This document shows, one piece after another, positions 27,990 through 39,569 of a stretch of 64,000 bases of DNA. The notes under the pieces are model-generated. The model was not told the DNA's origin. It worked only from the letters and a program-made list of their open reading frames with translations, and ran no database searches. The stretch is from Sphingomonadaceae bacterium. Lineage in GTDB: Bacteria > Pseudomonadota > Alphaproteobacteria > Sphingomonadales > Sphingomonadaceae. The stretch covers positions 1 to 64,000 of the forward strand of contig JANWWL010000006.1 in assembly GCA_025056155.1 (NCBI GenBank). The letters are read 5' to 3'. Each line of letters opens with the position of its first letter. Position 1 is the first letter of the stretch. Made by a program: the position numbers and the translations under genes.

Positions 27990-30562
27990 TCCTCAGCCGC
28001 CAGGCGCTTGAGCTCGTAGACAAGATCGAGCGCCGCCCGGGGCGTCAGGTCGTCGGGGTTCACCCGGGCCAGGCGGGCGCGCAGCACGTCGGGGGGCGGC
28101 GGGGGGGCGACGGCGGCGGCGAACAGCGGCAGTGCCTCGAGCGCTTCGGCGGCCGCCCGGCTCGCCTCGCTCCGCTCCAGTCGCTCGAGGATGCGGGCCG
28201 CGCGCGCCACCACCGCGGCCGGAACGCCCGCCAGCCGCGCCACCGCCAGCCCGAAGCTGCCGGCGGCCGGCCCCTCGACCACCTGGTGCAGGAATACGGG
28301 GCCGCCCGGGCCCTGGGCCACGGCCGTCGAGCGCAGGGCGAGCGACGGTAGTCGCCCGGCCAGCGCGTTGAGCTCGTGGTAGTGGGTGGCGAACAGGGTG
28401 CGACAGCCCCGGTCGTGCACGGCCTCCAGCACGGCCCAGGCGATGGCCAGCCCGTCCCAGGTGGCGGTCCCCCGGCCCACCTCGTCCATCAGCACCAGGC
28501 TGGCCGGAGTCGCCTGCCGCAGGATGGCGGCCGTCTCGACCATCTCGACCATGAAGGTGGAACGACCTCGGGCCAACGCATCCGAGGCGCCCACGCGGCT
28601 GAAAAGCCGGTCGACGATGCCGATCCGGGCGAAGGCGGCCGGCACGAAGCTACCGGCCTGGGCGAGGATGGCGATGAGCGCGTTCTGGCGCAGGAAGGTG
28701 GACTTGCCGCCCATGTTGGGGCCCGTGACGAGCCAACACCGGCCCGGATCCTCGAGCCGGCAGTCGTTGGGCACGAAGGCCTGACCGGTCCGGCGCAGCG
28801 CCTCCTCAACGGCCGGGTGGCGCCCGGCCCGAACGGTGAAGTCGCGCCCGTCGGTCAACTGCGGGCGGACCCAGGACCGCGTGGCGGCCACCTCGGCCAG
28901 GGCGGCCGACCGGTCCAGCCGGGCCAGCGTGCGGGCCAGGCGGGCCAGGGGGTCGGCCGCCTGGCGCACGGCCTCTTCGAGCGCGTCGACCAGGGCCAGT
29001 TCCCGAGCGCGCGCTCGGGCGTCGGCCGTCGCGATCGCCTGGGCCAGCGCGCGCACCTCGGGCGTGTCGAAGCGCATCGCCTGGCCCAGCGTCTGCCGGT
29101 GGGCGAAGCCGCGCGCCGCAAGCGCTGCGGCATGGCGGGCGGGCACTTCCACGAACCAGCCCAGCACGGCGTTGAATCGCACCTTGAGGTTGGGAACGCC
29201 CGTCTCAGCCGCCAGCCGGGCCTCGAGCTCGGCCATCCGGCGGCGGCCATCGGTGGCAAGCCGGCGCAGCTCGTCGAGCTCAGGGTCGGCCCCGTCGCGG
29301 ATGACTCCGGGCTCGCCCCGCTCGGCGGGCGGCCGGTCGGCGAGGGCGGCCAGGGTCGAGGCGAGCCCGGCAGGGGGTGTGAGGCTCGCCGCAAGGTCGG
29401 GACCGGGAAGGCGCGCCGCGGCCAGGTGCCGGCCCAGGTCCTGGGCCACGGCCAACGCGGCCCGCACGGCCGCCAGGTCGCCTGGCCGCCCGCGCCGGGC
29501 CGCAACGCGCGCCAGGGCCCGGGCGAGGTCGGGGCACGCCTTGAGGCTTCGCCGGACGGCGGCCCGCAGGTCCGGGGCGGCCACGAAGGCCTCCACGAGG
29601 TCGAGCCGAGCCTCGATGGCGGCCCGAGAGGTGAGGGGGGCAGCCAGCTCCTCGGCCAGGAGGCGGGATCCCGCCGCCGTCACGCAGAGGTCGATCGTGG
29701 CCAGAGCCGAGCCGTCGCGCCCCCCGTCGGCGGCTCGCAGCAGCTCGAGGCCGGCACGGGTGGCGGCATCCATGGCCAGGACGTCGCCCGGCAGGTGGCG
29801 CGCGGGCGGCTCGAGCCGGATCGGGGCCGCGCGCGCGGTGGCCTCGACGTGGGCCAACAGCGCGCCCATGGCCGCGAGCGCCGGGCGGCCGAAGCCGTCG
29901 GCGGCCGCCGGGCCGAACCGGGCGCACAGCCGCTGCCGGGCGCGTTCGCTGTCGAACTGGTCGCGCGGGCGGGGCGTGCCGTCCATCCCTGAGCCTTCGG
30001 GCACCAGCAGCTCGGCCGGCCCCAGCCGCGCGAGCTCGTCGGGCAGGGTCTCGGCCGGAAGGTCGGCCGCCACGAACTCGCCGGTCGACACGTCGGCCCA
30101 GGCGAGGCCCGCCCCTTGGGGCGTGACCACGGCGGCCGCGAGCCAATTGGCGCACCGCCCCTCGAGCAAGCGCTCCTCGGTCAAGGTGCCGGGGGTCAGC
30201 ACGCGGACGATCCGCCGCTCGACGATGGCCTTCGACCCCCGGGCCCGAGCGGCGGCGGGATCTTCCATCTGTTCGGCGATGGCCACCGCCCGGCCCGCCT
30301 TCACCAACCGGGCCAGGTAGGACTCATGGGCGTGCACGGGGATCCCGCACATGGGCACGGGCCGACCCTCGTGCTCGCCGCGGGCGGTGAGCGCGATGTC
30401 GAGCAGACGCGCCACCTCGGCCGCATCCTCGAAGAAGGCCTCGTAGAAGTCGCCCATCCGCACGAGCAGCAGGGCGTCGCCCGCTTCGGCCTTCAGCGCG
30501 AGCACCTGGGCCATCATGGGCGTCGCGCGCGAGGCGGGGGCCGGAACGATTGCGGAGCCCAT
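27986..30562 (-). CDS. mutS: DNA mismatch repair protein MutS
   Basis: 858-residue mismatch sensor. The mismatch-reading Phe-x-Glu is in RMGDFYEAFFEDA near the N-terminus; connector, lever and clamp domains follow. The C-terminal ATPase has Walker A TGPNMGGKSTFLRQ, DEVGRGTATWDGLAIAW and FATHYHEL. Full length and intact. The start ATG coincides with the predicted transcript start of a TTGGGG-N17-TAGGGA promoter, so the mRNA may be leaderless. It diverges from maeB with a 67-nt gap and shares its CTAG stop with the SDR gene. Confidence 0.98.
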   Translation of the reverse strand: MGSAIVPAPASRATPMMAQVLALKAEAGDALLLVRMGDFYEAFFEDAAEVARLLDIALTARGEHEGRPVPMCGIPVHAHESYLARLVKAGRAVAIAEQMEDPAAARARGSKAIVERRIVRVLTPGTLTEERLLEGRCANWLAAAVVTPQGAGLAWADVSTGEFVAADLPAETLPDELARLGPAELLVPEGSGMDGTPRPRDQFDSERARQRLCARFGPAAADGFGRPALAAMGALLAHVEATARAAPIRLEPPARHLPGDVLAMDAATRAGLELLRAADGGRDGSALATIDLCVTAAGSRLLAEELAAPLTSRAAIEARLDLVEAFVAAPDLRAAVRRSLKACPDLARALARVAARRGRPGDLAAVRAALAVAQDLGRHLAAARLPGPDLAASLTPPAGLASTLAALADRPPAERGEPGVIRDGADPELDELRRLATDGRRRMAELEARLAAETGVPNLKVRFNAVLGWFVEVPARHAAALAARGFAHRQTLGQAMRFDTPEVRALAQAIATADARARARELALVDALEEAVRQAADPLARLARTLARLDRSAALAEVAATRSWVRPQLTDGRDFTVRAGRHPAVEEALRRTGQAFVPNDCRLEDPGRCWLVTGPNMGGKSTFLRQNALIAILAQAGSFVPAAFARIGIVDRLFSRVGASDALARGRSTFMVEMVETAAILRQATPASLVLMDEVGRGTATWDGLAIAWAVLEAVHDRGCRTLFATHYHELNALAGRLPSLALRSTAVAQGPGGPVFLHQVVEGPAAGSFGLAVARLAGVPAAVVARAARILERLERSEASRAAAEALEALPLFAAAVAPPPPPDVLRARLARVNPDDLTPRAALDLVYELKRLAAED

Positions 30563-30568
30563 GGCCCG

Positions 30569-30597
30569 TCCCTACAGGCGCCGGGGCGGGGCCCCAA
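30569..30597 (-). promoter_or_regulatory. mutS promoter, predicted leaderless start
   Basis: Minus strand: TTGGGG, 17-bp spacer, TAGGGA, then 6 nt to the A of the mutS ATG. No ribosome-binding sequence precedes the start codon. Confidence 0.5.
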
Positions 30598-30629
30598 GGC
30601 GGGGCCGTGCGGCAGCCGGCGGGTGCGCG

Positions 30630-32894
<2,265 letters not shown>

Positions 32895-32977
32895 GGAGGC
32901 GGCTTGACACTCGGGCCGGCCCCCGGCTGGGTTGCACTTGCGAGCATGGGCGCCCGACCCTGAGGAGGAGACGGGCG

Positions 32978-34093
32978 ATGGACCAGGCGATGACGCGGCG
33001 CGGCCTGATGGGCGCGGTTGGCTGGGCCGTGGCGGTGGGTGCCGCGCCGCCGGCGCGCGGAGCCACGGCTCAGGCCGAGCTCTCGGTCCATTTCGCCCCG
33101 CCGGCCGGGGTCGCCTTCCTGGCGCGCAACGAAAACCCGTACGGCCCGTCGGCCAAGGCCCTGGCCGCCATGGCCGAAGTGGCCCGCCACGGCTGCCGCT
33201 ACGCCAACGGGGCCGAGGCCGAACTCGCCGCCCGGATCGCCCGCCGCTTCGGTCTCACGCCCGACCATGTGATGGTGGGGCAGGGCTCGACCGAGGTGTT
33301 GAATTGCGCGGCCATGGCGCTGGGCCTGACGCGGGGCATCGTGGCGGCCGAGCTCACGTTCGACCCGCCGCTCCGCTGGGCCGAGGCCAAGGGAGTGGCC
33401 GTGCGCCGCGTGCCGCTGCGCTCCGACATGGGGGTGGACCTCGAGGCCCTGGCCGCCACCGGCCCGGCCGGGCTCGTCCACCTGGTGAATCCCAACAACC
33501 CCACGGGCCTCCTGATCCCGGGCGAGACGGTGCGCAACTTCGTGGCCGCCTTGAGCCCCAAGACGCCCGTGCTGGTCGACGAGGCCTACATCGAACTTGC
33601 CGACGGGGGCGAAGCGCATTCGGCCATCCCCAGGATCCGGGCGGGGGATCGCGTGGTCGTCACGCGCACCTTCTCCAAGCTGCACGGCCTCGCCGGCCTC
33701 AGGGTGGGCTATGCCCTGGGCCACCCCGAGCTCATCGCCGCGATGCGCGGCTGGTCCATGTCGAACGGCGGTAACGCGGCCGGTCTCGCCGCCGCCCTCG
33801 CCAGCCTCGAGGACGAAGCGTTCCTCGCCTTCTCGCGCGAACGCATCCGCACGGCGCGGGAGCGACTTGCGGCCGCCGCCCGCGCCCATGGGCTCGAGGT
33901 GCTGCCCTCGCACGCCAATTTCGTCTTCGCGCGCGTGGGCGATGCCGAGCGGCTGCGCGCCCGGCTGGCCGAGCGGGGGGTAATCGTGCGGGGCCCCTAT
34001 CCCGGGTTTCCCCAATGGTCGCGGGTCTCCTGCGGGCGCCTCGAGGACGTGGAGCGCTACGCCGCCGAACTGCCGCGCGCGCTCGCCGGCTGA
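32978..34093 (+). CDS. Tat-exported HisC-like PLP aminotransferase
   Basis: 371-residue fold-type I aminotransferase resembling histidinol-phosphate aminotransferase: ARNENPYGPS opening, NPNNPTG, DEAYIE, and the PLP lysine in TFSKLHGLAGLRVGYA. Unlike cytoplasmic HisC it starts with MDQAMTRRGLMGAVGWAVAVG...ARGA, a twin-arginine motif and hydrophobic core followed by an Ala-rich cleavage region. A periplasmic location of the folded PLP enzyme is therefore predicted. GAGGAGGAG precedes the ATG, and a perfect TTGACA lies ~70 nt upstream but with a poor -10. The substrate is unknown; a primary role in histidine synthesis is unlikely. Confidence 0.88.
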   Translation: MDQAMTRRGLMGAVGWAVAVGAAPPARGATAQAELSVHFAPPAGVAFLARNENPYGPSAKALAAMAEVARHGCRYANGAEAELAARIARRFGLTPDHVMVGQGSTEVLNCAAMALGLTRGIVAAELTFDPPLRWAEAKGVAVRRVPLRSDMGVDLEALAATGPAGLVHLVNPNNPTGLLIPGETVRNFVAALSPKTPVLVDEAYIELADGGEAHSAIPRIRAGDRVVVTRTFSKLHGLAGLRVGYALGHPELIAAMRGWSMSNGGNAAGLAAALASLEDEAFLAFSRERIRTARERLAAAARAHGLEVLPSHANFVFARVGDAERLRARLAERGVIVRGPYPGFPQWSRVSCGRLEDVERYAAELPRALAG

Positions 34094-34161
34094 AGCCCTA
34101 CCGTCCCTGCATGCCCGCCCCGCCAACGCCGGGGCTGGCGGCCGACCAGGGCCAGCGACAA

Positions 34162-34191
34162 TATCAGAAGTGTCGGAAACGTCGGAAAGGG
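34162..34191 (+). promoter_or_regulatory. TATCAG element and GTCGGAAA direct repeats before the GbsR-type gene
   Basis: The leader has a TATCAG -10-like element followed by two GTCGGAAA copies spaced 9 bp apart and a preceding TCAGAAG variant. The repeats could be an autoregulatory operator or simply part of the ribosome site (GGAAAGG). Confidence 0.3.
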
Positions 34192-34196
34192 TTGTG

Positions 34197-34772
34197 ATGG
34201 ATCTGCCGCCCCTCATCCGCGCGTTCGTCCTCCACTTCGGGGAGATGGGCGGACGCTGGGGCATCAGCCGCACCGTGGGGCAGATCTACGCCCTCCTCTT
34301 CCTGTCGGACCGGCCGCTCGCCGCCGACGACATCGTGAGGGCGCTCGGTGTGTCGCGTTCGAACGTATCGATGGGGCTCAAGGAGCTCCAGGCCTGGCGC
34401 CTTGTGGAACTTCGGCACGTGCCGGGCGACCGGCGCGACCATTTCACCACGCCCGAGGACATCTGGCAAATCGTGCGCACGCTCGTCGAGGAGCGGCGCC
34501 GGCGCGAGATCGACCCGACGCTGAGCGTATTGCGCACGCTGCTCATGGAAGCCCCGCGGGACGCGGCCGAACGGCACGCCCAGGCCCGCATGGCCGAGAT
34601 GCTGGAGCTCATCGAGCTCCTCACCCGTTGGTACGCCGACGTCTCGACACTGGAAACCGACCGGCTGGTGGCGTTGCTGCGGCTGGGGGCCGGCGTGGCC
34701 CGGCTGGTCGACCGGGCGGGCCGCCTGCTGCCGGCCGGCCGCTCTGCCCCCTCTGAGGAGGTGGATCGATGA
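34197..34772 (+). CDS. GbsR/MarR-family transcriptional regulator
   Basis: 191-residue winged-helix regulator: the DNA-binding domain lies at ~20-90 (YALLFLSDRPLAADDIVRALGVSRSNVSMGLKELQAW), followed by a charged helical dimerisation region. It matches the GbsR-like group often found before cydAB in proteobacteria. The ATG at 34197 is preferred over the GTG at 34170 because GGAAAGG precedes it at good spacing. Its stop overlaps the cydA start (ATGA), making a regulator-cydA-cydB operon. The signal sensed cannot be told from sequence. Confidence 0.88.
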   Translation: MDLPPLIRAFVLHFGEMGGRWGISRTVGQIYALLFLSDRPLAADDIVRALGVSRSNVSMGLKELQAWRLVELRHVPGDRRDHFTTPEDIWQIVRTLVEERRRREIDPTLSVLRTLLMEAPRDAAERHAQARMAEMLELIELLTRWYADVSTLETDRLVALLRLGAGVARLVDRAGRLLPAGRSAPSEEVDR

Positions 34773-36139
34773 CCGCTCTCGATTCCCTGATGCTGGCCCG
34801 CATCCAGTTCGCCCTGAACGTGAGCTTCCACATCCTCTTTCCCACGATCACCATCGCGCTGGGCTGGATGCTGCTCGGCATGAAGCTCGCCTGGAAGCGC
34901 ACGGGCGAGGAGGCCTGGATGGAGGCCTACCGCTTCTGGGTGAAGGTCTTCGCACTCGCCTTCGGCATGGGCGTGGTGTCGGGGATCACCATGAGCTTCC
35001 AATTCGGCACGAACTGGCCCGGATTCATGGAGAAGGTGGGCAACGTGGCCGGCCCCCTGCTCGCCTACGAGGTGCTCACCGCCTTCTTTCTCGAGGCGGT
35101 GTTCCTGGGCATCATGCTCTTCGGCTTCCGCCGCGTGCCCGACTGGGTGCACACGCTCTCGACCCTCCTCGTGGCCGTGGGCACCACGGCTTCGGCCTTC
35201 TGGATCCTGGTGCTCAACTCGTGGATGCACACGCCGGCGGGCTTCGAGATCCGCGACGGCGTGGTGCACGCCACCGACTGGTGGGCGGTGGTGTTCAACC
35301 CCTCGATGCCCTACCGCCTGGCGCACACGCTGCTGGCCTCGGGGCTGACCGTGGCGTTCCTGATGGCGGGGCTGTCGGCCTGGCGGTGGCTCAAGGGCGA
35401 TCGGGGGGCCGACGTGCGCCTGACGCTGAAGGCCGCCATCCTGACGGCCGCGGCCCTCATCCCCCTCCAGATCGTGGCGGGCGACCTCCACGGCCTCAAC
35501 TCGCTCGAGCACCAGCCGGCCAAGGTGGCCGCGATCGAGGCCAACTGGGAGACGCGGGGGCGCGCGCCCCTCGTCCTCTTCGGCGTGCCCGACGAGGACG
35601 CGCGCACGACCCACTTCGAGGTGGCGATCCCGGCCGGGGCCAGCGTGGTCTTGCGCCACGACCCCGAGGGCGTCGTGCCGGGCCTCGACGCCTTCCCAGG
35701 TCGACACCCGCCCGTGGCTCCCGTCTTCTGGGGCTTCCGGCTGATGGTGGGGGTAGGCCTCCTGATGCTCGCGCTCGCCTGGTGGGGGGCCTGGCGCCTG
35801 CGCCGGGGCGGCGTGGAGGGCCTGTCCCGCCCGTTCCTCAAGGCCCTCGTCGCCATGACCTTTTCGGGCTGGGTGGCAACACTTGCCGGCTGGTACGTGA
35901 CCGAAATCGGCCGGCAGCCGTGGCTGGTGACGGGCGTGCTCACCACCGCCGAAGCCGCCGCGCCCCATGCGGCCGGCACCGTGGCCGCCACCTTGCTGCT
36001 CTACCTCATCGTCTACGCCGTGCTGATCGCGGCGTTCGTCGCCGTGCTCTTCCACCTGGCCGGCCGCGGGGCCGCAAGCGCCGACGCGCGCGGCCTGTTC
36101 CCGCCCGTCGTGACACCCCGGTTCACCGCCGCGGAGTAG
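34769..36139 (+). CDS. cydA: cytochrome bd-type ubiquinol oxidase subunit I
   Basis: 456-residue heme-bearing subunit of a bd-type quinol oxidase, reducing oxygen to water without proton pumping. The heme b595 ligand region is RIQFALNVSFHILFP, GWYVTEIGRQPW is the diagnostic C-terminal motif, and GDLHGLNSLEHQPAKVAAIE precedes the quinol loop. The Q-loop is short, which is the cyanide-insensitive oxidase (CIO) subtype. It is preceded by GAGGAGG and coupled to the upstream regulator. Supports respiration at low oxygen or under inhibitor stress. Confidence 0.96.
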   Translation: MTALDSLMLARIQFALNVSFHILFPTITIALGWMLLGMKLAWKRTGEEAWMEAYRFWVKVFALAFGMGVVSGITMSFQFGTNWPGFMEKVGNVAGPLLAYEVLTAFFLEAVFLGIMLFGFRRVPDWVHTLSTLLVAVGTTASAFWILVLNSWMHTPAGFEIRDGVVHATDWWAVVFNPSMPYRLAHTLLASGLTVAFLMAGLSAWRWLKGDRGADVRLTLKAAILTAAALIPLQIVAGDLHGLNSLEHQPAKVAAIEANWETRGRAPLVLFGVPDEDARTTHFEVAIPAGASVVLRHDPEGVVPGLDAFPGRHPPVAPVFWGFRLMVGVGLLMLALAWWGAWRLRRGGVEGLSRPFLKALVAMTFSGWVATLAGWYVTEIGRQPWLVTGVLTTAEAAAPHAAGTVAATLLLYLIVYAVLIAAFVAVLFHLAGRGAASADARGLFPPVVTPRFTAAE

Positions 36140-36143
36140 CGCC

Positions 36144-37151
36144 ATGACGCCCTTCCTTCCGCCCGACTGGCTGCCCGTGATCTTCGCCGCCCTGATGGGC
36201 GTGGCCATCCTGTTCTACGTCGTCCTCGACGGCTTCGACCTTGGGGTGGGCATCCTCACGCGCGGCCAGCCCGCCGCCGAGCGCAGCCGCATGATCGCCT
36301 CGATCGGGCCTTTCTGGGACGCGAACGAGACCTGGCTCGTCCTGGGCATCGGGCTTTTGCTGGTCGCCTTCCCCATCGCCCATGGCATCATCCTCACGGC
36401 CCTCTACCTGCCGGTGGCGATCATGCTGGTGGGGCTCATCCTGCGCGGCGTGGCCTTCGAATTCCGCGCCAAGGCCCCGCGGCTCCAGCAGGGCGCCTGG
36501 GATGCGGCCTTCTTCTGGGGTTCGCTGCTCGCGGCCCTTGCGCAAGGCTGGATGCTGGGCGCCTACATCCTGGCCTTCGACACTTCGCTTCCCGCCCTCC
36601 TCTTCTGTGCGCTGACGGCCGTGTGCCTGGCGGCCGGCTATGCCTTCGTGGGCGCGTCCTGGCTCATCTGGAAGACGGATGGCGCCCTTCAGGTGAAGGC
36701 CGTGCGCTGGGCCCGCGTGACCCTCCTGTTCACGGCGCTCGGCATCCTGGCCGTCTCGGTCGCCACGCCTCTCGTGAGCCCCCGAATCTTCGCCCGCTGG
36801 TTCCGACTGCCGGAGTTCATCCTGCTCGCACCCATCCCGCTCATGACGGGCCTGCTGGTGCTGGGGCTGCTCGTGTTCCTGCGCCGCCATCCGCGCGACG
36901 GGGACCGGTTGTCGTGGGTGCCGATGGTGGGGGCCACCGCCCTGTTCGCCCTGGGCTTCTTCGGTCTCGCCTACAGCTTCTATCCCTACGTGGTGCCCGA
37001 CCGGCTCACGATCTGGCAGGCTGCGGCGAGCCCCGAATCCCTCTCCATCATCCTGGTGGGCACGCTGTTCGTCCTGCCCGTCATCCTCGCCTATTCCGCC
37101 TTCGCCCACTGGGTGTTCCGCGGCAAGGCAAGCGAGCTTTCCTACGGGTGA
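36144..37151 (+). CDS. cydB: cytochrome bd-type ubiquinol oxidase subunit II
   Basis: 335-residue multi-spanning partner of CydA. The N-terminal region VLDGFDLGVGIL, IGPFWDANETWLV and the RGVAFEFRAKAP stretch are typical. Eight or nine hydrophobic segments follow. It starts 4 nt after cydA. No cydX-like small subunit or cydDC exporter genes follow. Its last 10 nt overlap the 3' end of the convergent acylase gene. Confidence 0.96.
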   Translation: MTPFLPPDWLPVIFAALMGVAILFYVVLDGFDLGVGILTRGQPAAERSRMIASIGPFWDANETWLVLGIGLLLVAFPIAHGIILTALYLPVAIMLVGLILRGVAFEFRAKAPRLQQGAWDAAFFWGSLLAALAQGWMLGAYILAFDTSLPALLFCALTAVCLAAGYAFVGASWLIWKTDGALQVKAVRWARVTLLFTALGILAVSVATPLVSPRIFARWFRLPEFILLAPIPLMTGLLVLGLLVFLRRHPRDGDRLSWVPMVGATALFALGFFGLAYSFYPYVVPDRLTIWQAAASPESLSIILVGTLFVLPVILAYSAFAHWVFRGKASELSYG

Positions 37152-39529
37152 GGGACGAGCACGAGCGTCCACCGCGGCGGGCCGGGCAGGAAGGGGGCGG
37201 GCCGACCCTCCAGCCAGTCCCGGTGCCCGGCCAGATACCAGGGTGCCCGCGGGTTGCCCGAGGGACTTCCGCCCATGTGGAACAGGCCCCGGGCCTCGTG
37301 GCCAGGCGAGACGGCGAAGCGCTCCGAGGCTCCGAACCCCGGCGCCTGGGCTCTCACCGTGGCCCGGTCGCCCGGCACGGGCGCATCCCTGGGATCCGTG
37401 AGCCAGCCGAGCGGCGGGAAGAGGCGCGACAGGGGATGCCGCACGCCCGCCCGGCCCACCTCGCCCCAGGCGAATCGCCGGGCGCCGCCCGCCTCGGCCA
37501 CGTCCTCGGCCAAGGCCTCGAGCACGTCGTCCATGAACGCTCCCCAGCTGGCGTGCCCCGGAGGCACGAGAGCCGCCGGCCGCGCTTCGAGCAGGCGGCG
37601 CACCGCGCCGTCGGCCTGGGGGGGGGCGTAGGTGCGGCGGAACAACCGGCCCTCGGGCTTGCCCAGATAGGCGGCGTAGAGCCGCTCGACGGTGAGCGCC
37701 CGGAAGCGAGCGACGAGCCGGTAGCCCACCGACTCCGGCACGGCCCGCCCGCCCCAGGCGCGCACGAAGGGCACGAGGCGGACAAGCTCGGCGCGGCCGG
37801 AGCGGGCCTGAAGCTCGGCCAGCAGCCGGCGCTGCCACCAGGCCTCGCGCAGGTTCACGTCGTCGAGCTGGATCCGCAGGAAATCGGCCGGGGCAAACCG
37901 CTCCGCCGCGAACAGCAGGTCGCGAATCCGCCGCGCGCGGGCGCCGATGTCGTAGCCCCCGTCGCCCAGGAGAGCGTACGCGTTGCCCCCCACCACACGG
38001 GCGTTGGCCGTCCAGATGCGCCCCGAAGGCGGGTTGCGGACGACGGGTATGGCCTCGGGGCCCAGCAGGCCCCGCCAACCCCGCGTGCCGTCCGCGAAAC
38101 TCACCGCGTCCCGGCCGTCGAAGCCAAAGCGGTCGGGCACTTGGCCGATGATCGTCCAGGCGATTCGGCCCTCGCGGTCGCCCACCACGAAGTTCTGCTG
38201 GGGGATGGCGGCCCGGTGGGCGATGGCGATCGCCTCGTCGACCCCCGCGGCCTGCTCTAGCGCCAGGAAGGGTTCCAGCTTGACCGCGTCGGGGCGATGC
38301 GCGGTCCAGATCATCGCGATGGGGCGCCCGCGGGCGTCCTGACCCACCACGGGGCCCCAGACCGTCTCCCGGACGTCGAGCGTGACCGAGCCCAGCCGGT
38401 GGCCGATGCGTTCGCGGAACGTCCGGAAGGGCCGCTCGCCGTCCGGCGTGCGATAGAAGCCGGGCCGCGTCTCCTCCACCACCACGGCGTCGGCGGTGTC
38501 GATGTAGCTGTTGGTGAACCCCCACGCGATCCGGCCGGTGGAGCCTGCCACGACGAAGGGTGAACCCGGCAAGGTGACACCCGTGGCGTCGAGCGTGGGC
38601 GCACCCATGACCTGGAGGCGCGCGCGGTACCAGGTGCCGGGAACGCTGAGGCCCAGATGCATGTCGTTGGCCACGAGCGCCGCACCCGTGGTCGAAAGCG
38701 GGCCGGCCACCGCCCAGTTGTTGCTGCCGGCCACCGGTCGCCCCGCCTCGGCGGGCACCTCGGCGGGGCCCGCCGGGGGGTCCCGATGGGCCATCAGCCC
38801 TCGGGGCAAGGGCGAGGCGGGCAACGTCGAACCGTCGAGCGGTGCGTCGAGCCAGGTCGAAGCGGGGAACAGGAAGTCGGCCCAGCCCGGGCCCAGCCGG
38901 GTTTCGGCATGGGCGCGGTCGAGCTCGCGCTCGGGCACCAACGGCTGGAGGTTGAGATACATGGCGAACACCGTCAGCACCGTGTCCTCGGGCGCCCAGG
39001 GTTTTGGCCGCGTGAGCAGGAAGCGATACTCGAACGGTGGGCCGCCCAGGTCGTTGAGGCCGGCGTTCACGCCCGCCACGTAGGCATCGAGCAGCCGCCG
39101 CTCGGCCGCCGTACCCCGGGCCACGATGGCGTGCGCCCGCGCTCGGAAGCGGTGGACCCGCACCCGGCGGTCGAGCGGCAGGGCGACCGGCCCCAGGAGT
39201 TCGGCGAGCTCGCCAGCCGCCGCGCGGCGCAGCAGGTCCATCTGGAAGAACCGCTCCTGGCCGTGCAGGAATCCAAGGGCGAAGGCCACGTCCTGGCGGT
39301 TGGCCCCGCGGATGACGGGCACGCCGGCGGCATCGCGCGCGATGACGACCGGCGCCGTCAGGCCGGCCAGGGCGATCCGCCCCTCCGCACGGGGGAGCGA
39401 CCGATCCATGGCCCGCCACCAGGAGGCCACCCAGAGCCCGCCCGACAGGACCAGCAGGCCCGCCACGAGAGCGAGGGCGCGGAGCCCGCGCTTGAGCACC
39501 GCCCGCCGCGCCCGGCCCCCCGCGTGCAT
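37142..39529 (-). CDS. penicillin acylase family protein (Ntn hydrolase)
   Basis: 795-residue single-chain precursor of the penicillin G acylase/acyl-homoserine-lactone acylase family. An N-terminal hydrophobic segment (LRALALVAGLLVLSGG) anchors or exports it. The alpha domain has RDAAGVPVIRGANRQDVAFALGFLHGQERFFQMDLLRR. The autocatalytic nucleophile is Ser269 at the start of SNNWAVAG, after a spacer peptide. Such enzymes cleave amide bonds of penicillins, AHLs or other acyl amides in the periplasm; quorum quenching is possible but unproven. It diverges from cobT by 75 nt. Confidence 0.92.
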   Translation of the reverse strand: MHAGGRARRAVLKRGLRALALVAGLLVLSGGLWVASWWRAMDRSLPRAEGRIALAGLTAPVVIARDAAGVPVIRGANRQDVAFALGFLHGQERFFQMDLLRRAAAGELAELLGPVALPLDRRVRVHRFRARAHAIVARGTAAERRLLDAYVAGVNAGLNDLGGPPFEYRFLLTRPKPWAPEDTVLTVFAMYLNLQPLVPERELDRAHAETRLGPGWADFLFPASTWLDAPLDGSTLPASPLPRGLMAHRDPPAGPAEVPAEAGRPVAGSNNWAVAGPLSTTGAALVANDMHLGLSVPGTWYRARLQVMGAPTLDATGVTLPGSPFVVAGSTGRIAWGFTNSYIDTADAVVVEETRPGFYRTPDGERPFRTFRERIGHRLGSVTLDVRETVWGPVVGQDARGRPIAMIWTAHRPDAVKLEPFLALEQAAGVDEAIAIAHRAAIPQQNFVVGDREGRIAWTIIGQVPDRFGFDGRDAVSFADGTRGWRGLLGPEAIPVVRNPPSGRIWTANARVVGGNAYALLGDGGYDIGARARRIRDLLFAAERFAPADFLRIQLDDVNLREAWWQRRLLAELQARSGRAELVRLVPFVRAWGGRAVPESVGYRLVARFRALTVERLYAAYLGKPEGRLFRRTYAPPQADGAVRRLLEARPAALVPPGHASWGAFMDDVLEALAEDVAEAGGARRFAWGEVGRAGVRHPLSRLFPPLGWLTDPRDAPVPGDRATVRAQAPGFGASERFAVSPGHEARGLFHMGGSPSGNPRAPWYLAGHRDWLEGRPAPFLPGPPRWTLVLVPHP

Positions 39530-39534
39530 GCACC

Positions 39535-39564
39535 CCGATAGGCGGAACCGAAGGTGCGGGCCAA
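39535..39564 (-). promoter_or_regulatory. acylase promoter, near-leaderless
   Basis: Minus strand: TTGGCC (39564-39559), 18-bp spacer, TATCGG (39540-39535), leaving 5 nt to the ATG at 39529. No ribosome site is visible. Confidence 0.4.
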
Positions 39565-39569
39565 GCCCC

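Noticed and set aside
32904-32932. TTGACA-type promoter for the Tat aminotransferase
   Set aside because: The -35 is perfect but the hexamer 17 bp downstream (CTGGGT) lacks the TA; not strong enough to list as a feature.
36123-39533. 1136-codon minus-strand open frame (and similar giant frames at 60352-63891, 37142-40756, 5952-7976)
   Set aside because: Parts outside the real genes read antisense to cydAB, cobT, S9 or symporter genes and give Arg/His/Gly-rich translations. Long antisense frames are expected at this GC because stop codons are rare.
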